Shown in pieces: positions 10,884 to 21,056 of a stretch of 41,201 nt of DNA. Origin of the DNA: Nymphaea colorata (taxonomy: Eukaryota > Streptophyta > Magnoliopsida > Nymphaeales > Nymphaeaceae); the NCBI RefSeq assembly GCF_008831285.2, contig NW_022204695.1:1-41201 (forward strand), given 5' to 3'. Within the stretch, counting starts at the first letter, position 1. The number at the start of each line of letters is the position of its first letter. Made by a program: the position numbers and the translations under genes. The notes under the pieces are model-generated. The model searched no databases, was not told the DNA's origin, and saw only the letters and a list, made by a program, of their open reading frames with translations.

Positions 10884-11465
10884 TTGGGATTGGATCTAAA
10901 TATTATAGGGATAGACATATAGCAGGACTCTAATATTTAGAATTTGCAGCTAAATGCAATTGGGAAATTAGGTAAAATATTTGTTGATGAAACTATATCT
11001 ATATGAGAAAATCAGTAAATGCTCGAAAAGTCGTCCGATTATAGTCTATGTTTCTAAAAGATCATTTGTTTCAAAGGAATAACATAATTGCTTATTCTCT
11101 AACAGATTCCAGCCTTTATAGTCTCATTCATATTGATATTTATCTCAATGATAAAGTTAAGTAAGTTAAAATAAAAGATTCAATATACTTTTGCCTGAAA
11201 ATATTGATAAAATAGAGTCTTTTGAATAAAAACATGAAATACGATAGCTTTTATAATAAAAGCAATATTTTTTCGATTTTTTTCCATTTCAGATGCTTAA
11301 ACATAAAATAAAAGAGTTTCAGCCACATTTTTAAGAACTTTTCATCAATATATCTTTGGCAGATTATTTTATATGTTTCCATAAATGCGAACTTTAAAAA
11401 TACTATTCTGATGATAGTCTGTTGATCAATAACCAATCAACGGTTCAACTTTATAAAAATTCGCA
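10884..11465 (+). other. AT-rich divergent intergenic region
   Basis: 582 bases between two divergent starts, the longest empty stretch apart from 7.3-8.4 kb. It is clearly AT-richer than the genes. Short frames on the minus strand (around 11251-11436) have the low-complexity composition of random AT-rich DNA. No tRNA, repeat or conserved coding signal is visible. The only recognisable element is the TATAAAA-type motif just before 11466. Confidence 0.6.
11449..11465 (+). promoter_or_regulatory. TATAA...TCGCA start-proximal element
   Basis: TATAAAAATTCGCA ends directly at ATG 11466. The same arrangement (TATAA/T, then TCG or TCGCA, then ATG within about 15 nt) recurs before several genes in this window. 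It may be a promoter element with a nearly absent 5' leader, or a translation-start context; the sequence alone cannot tell. Confidence 0.4.
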
Positions 11466-12664
11466 ATGAACAACCAAAAGGAATACAACACCACTATTCG
11501 TATATTCCTCTCCTTCCTCGTCTATGGCTTGACTTTTACGGGAATCGGCCCATTAATCCCATATCTATCGGAAAAATCTCACACTCCTGAAACAGGCTAT
11601 TCGTTTGTATTCTTTTGTAGGGCCTTGGGAATGATAGCTGGAGCCCTCATGTTCAAATACCTTCAGCACACCAAGATCCTCACATATCACCAGTCTATCG
11701 CCCTTCCTCTCTCGGCATTTTCCTCATGTGCCTTTCCTTTACTTTTTCTACAGCATTCTTTATGCAGGGGGCGAGCTTCCTGCTCAATGGCTTTTTCTTT
11801 GGAGTGATCTAGACCACCATCAACGTCTCGATAATCACCCTATCCAACGAAAAGAATATCCAGTTTCTTTTTCTATTGATAAATGGATATTCGGAGTGGG
11901 TGGATTATTAGGGCCAATTTTGTCTATTTATTTTAGGAAAAAACATTCATGGTCTTCGGCTTCATCATGCTCGCCATCGCACCAGCCTATTGCTTCTTTA
12001 GAGTTCAGAAAGATCAAGAAATCATAAGAAAACCACCAAGATAGCCATATACGTCATGTTCCGGAGTATGGGGTAAAATTGTTATGCATGCTATGCTTTT
12101 TTTATCTGGGAATCATATGCTCAATTGGAGGATGGTCGTCATCATATGCAGTTATGTAAGGAATCCAAACGAAGGAAGGTGCCGTTATATATCCCACTCT
12201 CTTCTGGGGTTTCATTACCTTAACTAGATTTTTATCATTTTTCTACCAGGATCAAGCAGCGATAAAATGAAGATCTGTATCTAGGTATCCCTAATCATCC
12301 AAATCGTATGCTTCGCAATTAAATGCTTGGGATTCGTCAGCTACGCACTCTTCTTTCAAGTTGTCATGCTTGGAATCGTGATATCACCTTGTTTCCCATG
12401 ATCTACTCCATCAGCAAAGAATACGGCTTCTAGCTAAAAGACGATCAAGTCGGCTACATAGTCGCTGGCGGACCGATCGGAGAAGGATTGCTAACCATGC
12501 TCTGCGGTCAATTCATGGATTGGATCCACATCGACATGTACTTTTACCTTATCATCACCTTTTTTCTCATTCTCTTCTGGTGCAGAATATAGCTAGTCTC
12601 CATCCTCAGCGCAAAGCAAGACATGGGTATCCAGCAGGAGCTGCTCGAAATCACCCCAAAATGA
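11466..12664 (+). CDS. MFS transporter, MFSD4/NAGLT1-like
   Basis: About 400 residues and about 12 hydrophobic helices. The N-terminal block (FLVYGLTFTGIGPLIPYL, then an Arg-containing FFCRALGMIAGAL) resembles the sodium-dependent glucose transporter 1/MFSD4 branch of the major facilitator superfamily. So do the later blocks G-V-I-E-T-T-I-N-V, FGVGGLLGP, FFYLGIICSIGGWSSSYA, T-K-E-G-A...FWGFITLTR and the C-terminal G-G-P-I-G-E-G. A sugar or related solute is the likely substrate, but this is by family only. The frame changes six to eight times (near 11722, 11889, 11935, 12074, 12255 and 12397), each time by what looks like one lost base. The order and spacing of helices stay normal, which argues against a long-dead pseudogene. 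TAG at 11813 replaces an acidic residue of the family. Confidence 0.75.
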
Positions 12665-12729
12665 TTATTGTGTTATTTTATCCCTATTATTTTTCCGATT
12701 TTTCAAGGTTGTTATAGTTTAAATTAGAG

Positions 12730-13437
12730 ATGAAAACTTTTCTAAAATAACGAACCAACAGCACCCACCAAAACAAGGAAAATTGCGACATCCAGGCCCT
12801 CTATAACTTCGAGAAGAAATTGCGAGCGGGAGAGAAGGAAGGAAGACGCAAGCAAAAAGACGCCTTCGTGGAAAGAGTCAACGGCTACATTGAAACCATT
12901 TCCCTCCAGAACAAACAATCAAAGAATTCCAACCGCGCTCCCAAGGTACTCTTCAACGCCAAACCGAAAATGTCGAATTAGACTGTCTCACGCAATTCCT
13001 CCCGCAAACAGGTCGCCTCTCTCTCCAAAAAGTTGAAAACCGAAAAAGAAATCAACAAGAATCTCCAGAAGTGCATCATAGAGATCCAAAAAATACTGTG
13101 GTAGCGCAACGATCGGCTGGAAGCGCTCGAGCAGGAACTGGCCAGCGACCATCTGATGAGCAGGGAAAGCCATTAGCAATTTTAGCAAGCGAGTGAAGAA
13201 AGCGTGAGCAAGATGAGAGCCACTGAAGGCGACCTGAAGCGCTATGCCAACAGTCTCGGCCTCAAGAAGATCCTACACAGTCTCAACAACTAGGAAATCG
13301 AAGAAACCAGCTAGTACAGCGATACGAGAAACTCGCCAAGCGAAGCCAGCTCTCTGGATTGCCAAAAGTCATACATCAAGATTGAACGCCCAAGGACCGA
13401 GTCCGAATCATAAATGCCATCCAAACGTAGGAGATGA
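12730..13437 (+). CDS. 235-residue coiled-coil protein
   Basis: One uninterrupted frame (UAR as Glu) from ATG 12730 to TGA 13435. The sequence is basic and helical: a region with KKLRAGEKEGRRKQKDAF, a Ser/Asn-rich linker, then a strong coiled coil (KTEKEINKNL, RNDRLEALEQELASD) and a Ser/Glu-rich tail. There is no catalytic motif; it looks like a structural or adaptor protein. The next gene starts 113 nt downstream on the same strand and is also a coiled coil. Removing a 20-nt GT..AG segment at 13427-13446, which contains the TGA, would fuse both frames into one protein of about 1,060 residues. I prefer two genes because the interval is AT-rich and the second ATG has its own TATA-like element. 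Confidence 0.7.
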
Positions 13438-13550
13438 TTGCACGAGTTCATTTTTTAGCAAAATTATCACTTTTACGAATGGATCTATCAGCGTCAGCAG
13501 AGGTGTTGCCCGACGATTGCAGGGGGTTCAGTTATATAATTCATTTACAG

Positions 13551-15960
13551 ATGTCCTTCGCGAGTAATAACAGTAGAAATGTGGCAAACCTCCTCCGTTA
13601 TGAGCCTCTGGAGCCTCTCAATGCCCCGCCCACCCTGCCAAAACGCAACCTTCCCACTCTTAATGCGCCGCCCACCAACCAACCACCTTCGAGGGAACGC
13701 CAGGAAATCCCCGTCGAAGAGGCCTTCACTCCAGAAGAAATTAATCCGCGCGGTCAGCGCAAGAGGACTCCTCTTAACGGCGGCATGCGATCGTCGAGCC
13801 GGGATGAGGATGTTAGCGTGTAGGCCTTGCGCGTGCGTCTGGAACAGATAGTGCGCTTCTATGATGAGCGCCACAGCAACCTGGAGACCAAGATGGCTGT
13901 AAGGCTCAACGAGCTCGAAAACTTCGTGATGAGATAGGTGCCGAAAGTGGATAATACCGCCACCCTCTCAGCCGACCTCATGGCTCTCAAAGACTCACTT
14001 TCCGACCTAAGACGCACGCAACAGCACCAGGCAGCTGAAATCAGCGCCATGAGAACTTTGAGTAGCTAGCGGAACGGAGGTGATGCATTAGCTCAGCTCA
14101 GCAAATAAAAATAAAAAAGCACAGTTCTGTTCATGTAGGTGGTGCGTTTGGGCGACACGGTGGAGAAGATGTCCGACTATGTCTCTTCCCTTGGGCGGGG
14201 CTATGAGAATAAATACCAAGAATTGTAAAGCAAGCTGGCATCGTCCGAAAAGGCTCTCATGATGATGTCCCAAAAAACTTCTTCCGGCAGCGAGGTCTTG
14301 AATGAGCTAGGAGACAAACTGATGTCAAGGCTCGCCACTTCAGAATCCAATCTGCTTCTGCTAGGCGTAAAATAACTTTAATTCAGAAAGAGCAAGTGAA
14401 AGATAAAGAAGCCATATCTAGGCTGCTAGCTCAGAATTAGCGAATGGGTGAAGATATGCAGTTGCTTCTACGCAACATGCAAGCGGATTTCCAAAGCAGG
14501 CTTGAGAATAGAGTGCAGGAAACAGTCAACCGCTTGATGATGGAGCACGAATAGCGGATTCGGTCCCACGAGGAAATCAAGAAGAACTTAGATTTGCGTG
14601 AGAAAGTCAATGCCGAAAGGCTTCTCAGCGAGAAGATGTAGAATAAGGCGAAAATCGACACAATGGATGCCCAAGTCCGCAATGAGTTCCTCAAGAAAGA
14701 GGACAGCATTCGATCCCTGCACAAGGCCATGGAGGACCAGTTTAGGAACCTTATGGCTGAAATGCAAGCGGAAGGCGCCCGCAGAAAGGAGCAGTAGGCG
14801 AGCTTCCGTGGAGAGATTAAGAGAGTGCAGGAAAACTTGCGGAAAGAGTACGATCTGTATAAAAACCACCAAGGAGAGCTGGTGGACAAGATTACGGATA
14901 TGATAAAATCGGAAATTTAGGTGAGACTGACGACCCAGCTGGACCTCAAGAAACTCACCAGCAACATTGCCCACGAGATCGTTAACGACGTCAACAACCT
15001 CAAGGAAGCGCTCTCCACATCCAACAAAAAACTCAGCTTTGCCATCAGAGAGGCAACCACTGAAGCAGCTGAACGTGCCGGACAGCTAAGCCACTACGTG
15101 GATGCGGAAGTGAAGAAAGTGGTATAGGTGGTCACTGAAAAATATAGCAAAATGAAAAGCGTCTTCACCAAATTGGCACAGCAATTGCGTGATCACCTCC
15201 AAAACACTGAGCAGAACCGCAAGAACGTGGAAAGCAGGCTGACAGCAATCGAAGAAGATTTCGACAAGCTTAAAAATGAAGTAAATGGGGAAATCGATTA
15301 ATTCTACACTGATTTGGAGGCAAGGCTGAAAGAAGAAAAGGAATTCGTGGAGACAGTAGTTTTCAAGAAGACAAACGAGCTGACTGTACGCGTAAGTAAG
15401 CTAGAAGAATACACTAACCAGCATTTTGATCTTCTCAAGGCCGGCATCGAGGACAACAAGGACATTCTCAGCAAAAAAATCTCAAGGATTGACGATAGCT
15501 CCAATCCTCAAAGCGAAGAGGAAATGAAGAACCTCCGAAACTTCATCTTCGACAGTAGCTCATCTATAACATAGTCAAGCGAATCACTGAAGAGCTGAGG
15601 AACGAAAACGATCAATAATTTAGAGAACTGCGTAGGGACATAAAGGATACCGAAAACAGAGGAAAAGATGAGCTTTTCGCCCTATAGACAAAGATATCAC
15701 AGCGCATCAACAAAAATCTAGAAAGAGAGAAGACTTTGGAGGAGCAATTAAACGAGCTTTCAGTCAAGGTGAATAACTTGCGAGCGGATACCAACGCGCC
15801 CAGCAATTCCATCAGCTAAAACAAGGCAAAGAAGCTAGCTGACGACGTGCAGGACGTGTCTGAAAGGATCGCCGAAAACTAGAAACTGGTGGAGAAAATC
15901 GCAAGGGAAATCACAGTGCTGCGTGCAGAGATAAACTCCCTGGAGGGTAAGCTCAAGTGA
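13551..15960 (+). CDS. coiled-coil protein of about 790 residues with two 20-nt introns
   Basis: From ATG 13551 to TGA 15958 the frame is intact once two 20-nt introns are removed (14367-14386 and 15555-15574). Residues 1-90 are Pro/Asn/Arg-rich and probably disordered; the remaining 700 are nearly continuous coiled coil (for example QFRNLMAEMQAEGARRKEQ and KLEEYTNQHFDLLKAGIEDN), with many TAA/TAG codons at heptad positions where Glu is natural. It is about as long as a filament or basal-body scaffold protein, but no named family is evident. An in-frame ATG at 13485 could extend the N-terminus by 22 residues; the segment 13531-13550 (GT..CAG, 20 nt) ends exactly at the chosen ATG. The gene ends 34 nt from the opposing gene's stop. 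Confidence 0.75.
14367..14386 (+). other. 20-nt intron
   Basis: gtaaaataactttaattcag. Left in place, the frame runs into TGA within 20 bases; taken out, the coiled coil continues for 390 codons to the next intron. It is AT-rich with GT..AG ends. Confidence 0.85.
15555..15574 (+). other. 20-nt intron
   Basis: gtagctcatctataacatag. Splicing joins FIFD to IKRITEELR and keeps the coiled coil open to the natural stop. It has the same length and character as the introns at 6286 and 14367. Confidence 0.85.
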
Positions 15961-15994
15961 TAAGAATTTTATCATTTTATCATATGGCACAGTA

Positions 15995-18187
15995 TCATTG
16001 CTTGAAGCGCTGCAGGTCCGCCCAGATGTCGGGGTCTATTCCGGGGTGCCCCTCCGAAACCGCAGGGAAAAGCTTGTTATCGTAGTAATCGTTTAGGTAG
16101 CTATCTTGCTTGCTCTCCGCTGACTTCCCGAAGTTATAGTCTCCACGAATGCTGCTCTCCTTCTTTCTGCTTCCATCGATATCGATTACATCGCGAGTAT
16201 CGGCAAATCCCACCGATTTTTTCTTCTCGAAGTAGCCATTTGGCTGGAAGTTGTTATGACTCATTTGCTTCAGCTTTTTCATGAAGTCCTATGATGATTT
16301 ACCATCGTTTTCGTCAATAACTGTGAAGTTGTTTTTGAAGACGATTGACTATGGATGAGTTTGAGCAGGAGCTGCCTACAGGTGAGTGAGGGACTCAGGC
16401 ACAGCATTAGCGTATTACTTATGGTCTGAGTTGTTTCTTGAGCCATTGTCTTTCCAGAAATGCTATGTTTGCACCTACTAGATAGAGTTTAGGTTGCTCT
16501 GTTAGTTCCTATTGCCGCCAATAGGCGTTGCATACTTGATTTATGCTTGCGGAATGCCTCTCATCGAGCTCGGCTGGCTATCGTTGATGATCGTGGCTGA
16601 GTCGAACTTTTTTAGATCGACGTGGTAGCTTTCCGATCGCTTCACGAAACCGAATTGCTTGGTTTCGCCGACAGGGGCATTGGGGGCGAGCATTGCATTG
16701 TCTTGAGATGCGTAGAGCTGCATTATGATGCTCTGTCCTTCAGGAGTGTTCTTTTTCGGCCCGTTTAGTGGACGTTATTGAGTAGAAAACAAGGGTTGAA
16801 GGCGAAGATGAGGAGATGGTTGGCTTTCGTAGCTGGGCTCCTGATGGAGGACCGGGTGCATGGGGATTTCGTTATGCGAAGGCGGATTGATGGCCATTTA
16901 TTGTAGGACAGTCACGTATTGCGGTCTTATTTGGCTATTTTGATGGGAAACCACTCTAAGATCCTGTGGAATTGAATTGACAGGTTGCATATTAGAATTG
17001 GGACGATACACTGGCTGGTTGATGTAGATTGGCTGGTGGGAAACCTAAGGCGTGAGGTGAGAGCCGATCGACACCCTGTGAGAGCTAGGATAGTTGGGAA
17101 CAATCGCCGTGGGTTCTAGTTGCTTCAGACTAGAATTCGGCCGAAGCAGGTAAGATCCGCTTGGAAGCTGTGGGTTAGAGAGCGATCGGTCGATCCTCAC
17201 CTAGCTGGGATGGATGGATATCGGTCTCACCTCTCTCTGCACTGCAAAGTTAGACACAGGCACTGGTCGATGGATCGGCTCATTGGAAAGGCTATCCACT
17301 CTGCGGAAGGTGGTAATCTGCTACTGTATGCCTTGCTATCGCTGGGCCGAAAAGCGGGGTGAGTAGTGATTGGGAATCTGCGAAGAGGATTGCGAGTTGA
17401 AGTAGTGAGGAGGCACCTGCAAAGGGAAATATTTTTGCTCGACTCTCTCGCGATCGGTATCATACCTTCCAGGATTATCCTCGATGCTATTGAGTCGTGT
17501 AGGCGTGCCGCCCACGCTGGTGGCTCTGCTGAAATTCTTCAGCTCTGCGATTGCCTGTTCGAAGCCAATCCTGTCAGAGGTGCGGTAAAGAAAATTGCGA
17601 ACCGATGGATTTTGGGCCGGCATTGAGCGCTTATCTATGCATTCCTCGAGGCATTCGACGAGACTCCTCACCATGTCCTCCTGCGAGACCACTCCTCCCT
17701 TAACCGTAATCTGCGACCACTTTGGCCCCGCCCACACCTTCACCACTCCTCTCTCGTTGATCCCAATATAGTCGCTCTCAACGGGGAAGCAGCCGACCAC
17801 TCTGGCGAGCTCGTAGAAGCCATTGAGGGCCTGGTCGTAGAGGTGGAGCACATCTGGGAAGGGTATGTTGCGGAGGTCGCATAACCTAATGGGAATTTTT
17901 TAAAGAAAGAGCGAGGCTTCATATTTCGAAGCGCAAAACTCTGCATCCTCCGGCTCTTCCTCCTCGAAGTAGAGGGCGGCGACCCACCTGGGGTTGTGTT
18001 TGCGTATGAAAGAGACCTCCCTGATCCTTTCGAACTCGTCCTGGGAGGTGGTGCGGATGCGGTGCCGCTCGATGTGGATGTTGCGGTCGTTGGAGTTCTA
18101 GTACTGGATGACTTCGCTGAAGGGCGAGGAGACCTCTCGCCAGTTGGACTAGTTGAACAGCTATGCTGAGGATTGGTGGCTCCCCAT
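15995..18187 (-). CDS. 730-residue protein: N-terminal globular domain plus long disordered region
   Basis: A single intact frame without introns, ATG 18185-18187 to TGA 15995. Residues 1-280 form a globular region with well-mixed hydrophobic and charged residues (RKHNPRWVAALYFEEE, PFPDVLHLYDQALNGFYELA, YIGINERGVVKVWAGP). The order of segments, a helix pair followed by a hairpin reading ...IGINERGVVKVW, is reminiscent of a protein-kinase C-lobe around the catalytic loop, but no HRD or DFG motif is present. If related it is a pseudokinase; I regard this as only suggestive. Residues 280-730 are rich in Pro, Ser, Gln and Asn and probably disordered, ending in a short acidic/aromatic motif (DPDIWADLQRF). 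I do not recognise the family. It is convergent with the preceding coiled-coil gene over a 34-nt gap. Confidence 0.75.
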
Positions 18188-18341
18188 TGATATCCTTCCG
18201 AAGCGCTTCTTCAAATTATTATGAAGTTATTAGTAATAGGCTGGTTCAGTTTAACAGCTTTAAGAATTCGCCTATTTATACAACAATAGTGCCAACGCCC
18301 ATCGTACCACTGAGGAGATACGCTTTTCAAAAATATGAAGA

Positions 18342-20899
18342 TCAAAGATAGTCCTCGAATATGTCCTTCATATCGCTGCTCTTCTTGATTATCGTGTTTA
18401 TCTCGCCCTAGATACCCTTCACCTACTGTCTGTTCAGCTCCACCGCGAAGATATTGATGAAGTTTTTGTAGAATTGATGCTAAAGCTTCAGCAATATTTC
18501 GAAACCTTTGTGAGCCTTTGCTGCGATTTTCTTCTCTCGGCCTTCGTGCTCCTTGCTGTCCATACGCGTCACAGTTGGCGAGGATAAACTGCCCAGGTTT
18601 ACCTGCTCGTTCGGGTTTGTCGTCTTTTTATTCATTTTTTCGATTTACTTCATTATGGAATCTCGCTTCTATTGCAGTATCTTGATGCTCCTTGATTTCT
18701 CGTGGATGGTGTCTTATAGTTCCTCAATCTTCTTCCTTAGGCCTTCATTTTATGATAACAACACAATATTTTGCTCTTTGATTGAGAGTAACTCATTGAC
18801 CAAGTTTTCTTTTTCGTGATCCACTGGCTTCTATACCACTTGCTTCACCTTCTTCTCGTCTTCAGCTTGGTCGACCTTGAGCATCTAAGCTGGCTTGAGG
18901 GTGGAAAGCGTCTTTTCATACGATTCCTCAAGCTACTGTTTTTCCTTCTTCTGGACTTGAATGATGTATTTGTATTCCTTGAGTTTGGTCTCCATGTGGA
19001 CAATCTTTTTGTCCTTGGAGAGCAGCTGTTCATACATATTGTCCATCGATACCTTATTCTCCTATGCCTTTGCTTCAAGATTGGTGATCTTTCTGTTGAG
19101 ACTCTCCAGCTTGATTCGCTATTGGTTGAGCTAGCTTTCATATTTTCGGATTCTGATTTTATTGTCCTACTATTTCTCGCCGATTATGATGTTGACATTT
19201 GATTTTTCCTTTTCTAGCTACTGGATGTATGCATAATTTTTCTTAAGTTCTGCTTCCTTGCTTTGCAAAGCTTTGAATAGCTTTTAAGTCTCAGTTGTTA
19301 GGTTTTTAACTTAATCTTCCCTCTGCTTGATCTTGGATGCTGCTAACTATAGTTCCTTTTTGAATTAATCTATCTTTTTGTTTGATTATTTTTATAACAA
19401 TTTGATTTTCTATGATTCTTCTTGGGAAATCTTCAGACAGTTATTCGCATTTTCTTGTATCATTTGCTTCTACTAGGTTAGACGCTTGTTTGTCGATTTG
19501 AGAAGCTACAATTCGTCACTAACCTGCTTCACTTTATTTTGGTTTTCAGTGATGGCTCGCTTTAAGCTATCGATGGTTTGTCTAAGCTCCTGAATCTCAG
19601 CCTCGTTTTTTGCCTTTATCTTTAGTAAGCCTTCCATCTCATTGTTGTTTTTATTAGACAGCAATTTTTCAACACTTTCCCTATTCTATTTCTCTCTTGC
19701 AAGCTACTATTGCTTGCTTAGGATTATTTGCTACTTTTGCTGCAACTCCTGATGAAGCTGGCTGCATTATGCTTGTTTTGACTAAAGGACAGTGTTGATC
19801 TACTCAAGAAAGCCTTATAAGTTGTTTCCTGATGATTTTTGCTCAGTCAGTTGCTGCTCAAGCTACTTATTCCTAGCTGTCTGCTTATTGAACTTTTATT
19901 ATGCCTGTTTAAGCTTGCTGCAGATCTGGGAGATTTCGTCTTGGTATTGAATGATTATTTCCTTGGATTTATTCAGCTCTGACTAGAGAGTGAGAATTTT
20001 TTCTGAACTTTTTCCATAGTTGAACATGAGATCTTGGCTCTTCTGTTCAAGCTATTTTGTCTTTTGCTGGCTTCGCTACAATTACCCTTTTATCTTTTAA
20101 AGCTCTATACTGTTAAGCTTATTTTTCTCTTCTTCTTCCTCTTCCTCTGCAGTCTTGAGAGTGGATACAGACTAAAGCTCATTCTTAACCTTATGCACCA
20201 GCTTTTCCTCAAGTTTGCTGAGATGGTTTTGAAGGTCCTCTTGCTTCTTGCTTTCAGCTTTCGCACTGTTTTCCCTCAATGTTTGGATTTCCTGCATCAG
20301 ACTTGGAATGAGATTATTGTAGTTTTTCTCTTTTTCAAATTCCTGGATTCTCGATTCCGCTTCCTCCAACTTCTCTTCCAGTTCACTATACCTAGCCTTA
20401 AGACTTCTGTTCTGCTGTTCAATCTTCTTGCAAACGACGGCCTTTTCACGATATAAGGTAAGGACTGCATTTAAATTTTTGATCTTATCGCAATTGACTT
20501 CCTGGTCATTGAGGAAGGTGAGTTCCTTCTTGAAGATAAGGTCGTTTTCGCTGCTAACGATCTCGAGACTCGTCTGCAAGTTGTCGAACTTGATGGTGAG
20601 TTCTTCGTGCTAATTGGTCATGCGTGCTATCTGGGCATTCACAACTTCGTTTTTCTCTTGCAGTTCGTCTACTTTATCGGTCATGCGGTCGTATTCTGTT
20701 TTCGCGTGTTCGAGCTGCTTAAAACTTGCATTACCTTTTCGATGAGCGTGGATACGTATTTTTCCTGATCATTAAAAAGGTCCTTCAGGGCGCCTGTGCT
20801 CATTTTCGCAATGATCTTTTGGTCGGTGGTGTATTTCTTCTCGGGGATGTGGAAGAAATCTGCCTACTTTTTACGCTTGCCGATCAGCTTTTCGAACAT
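18342..20899 (-). CDS. long coiled-coil protein of about 850 residues
   Basis: ATG 20897-20899 to TGA 18342. After a basic 60-residue start with IPEKKYTTDQKI, the protein is heptad-patterned coiled coil almost to its end (for example EYDRMTDKVDELQEKNEVV, SELEEKLEEAESRIQEFEKE). Dense UAR codons replace Glu within the heptads. The last 60 residues (FEILLKLQHQFYKNFINIF) look like a small terminal module. One frame change near 20718-20734 can be explained either by a missing base in an A-run or by a 17-nt GT..AG segment; otherwise the frame is open for 2.4 kb. The composition fits a cytoskeletal, centriolar or vesicle-tethering scaffold; no diagnostic domain allows a choice. Confidence 0.7.
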
Positions 20900-21056
20900 T
20901 TAAATCCAAGTATTAAATAATATACCCTCATAACAGAACCATATCTTCATTTGGAATCAATCCAGACAAATAACAAAACAAAAAATAAATGAATAAACAG
21001 TATGGAAAAAGTGAAAGAATGCAGGCAAGTGAATGGTGATTATAATTTTGGGCTTA

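Noticed and set aside
11251-11436. Minus-strand 61-codon hydrophobic frame in the 10.9-11.5 kb spacer
   Set aside because: Low-complexity AT-rich composition, no homology and no TATA-like start element.
18816-20456. Plus-strand hydrophobic frames over the long coiled-coil gene
   Set aside because: Same shadow effect: the complement of E/K-rich coiled coil reads as Leu/Phe-rich pseudo-membrane protein.
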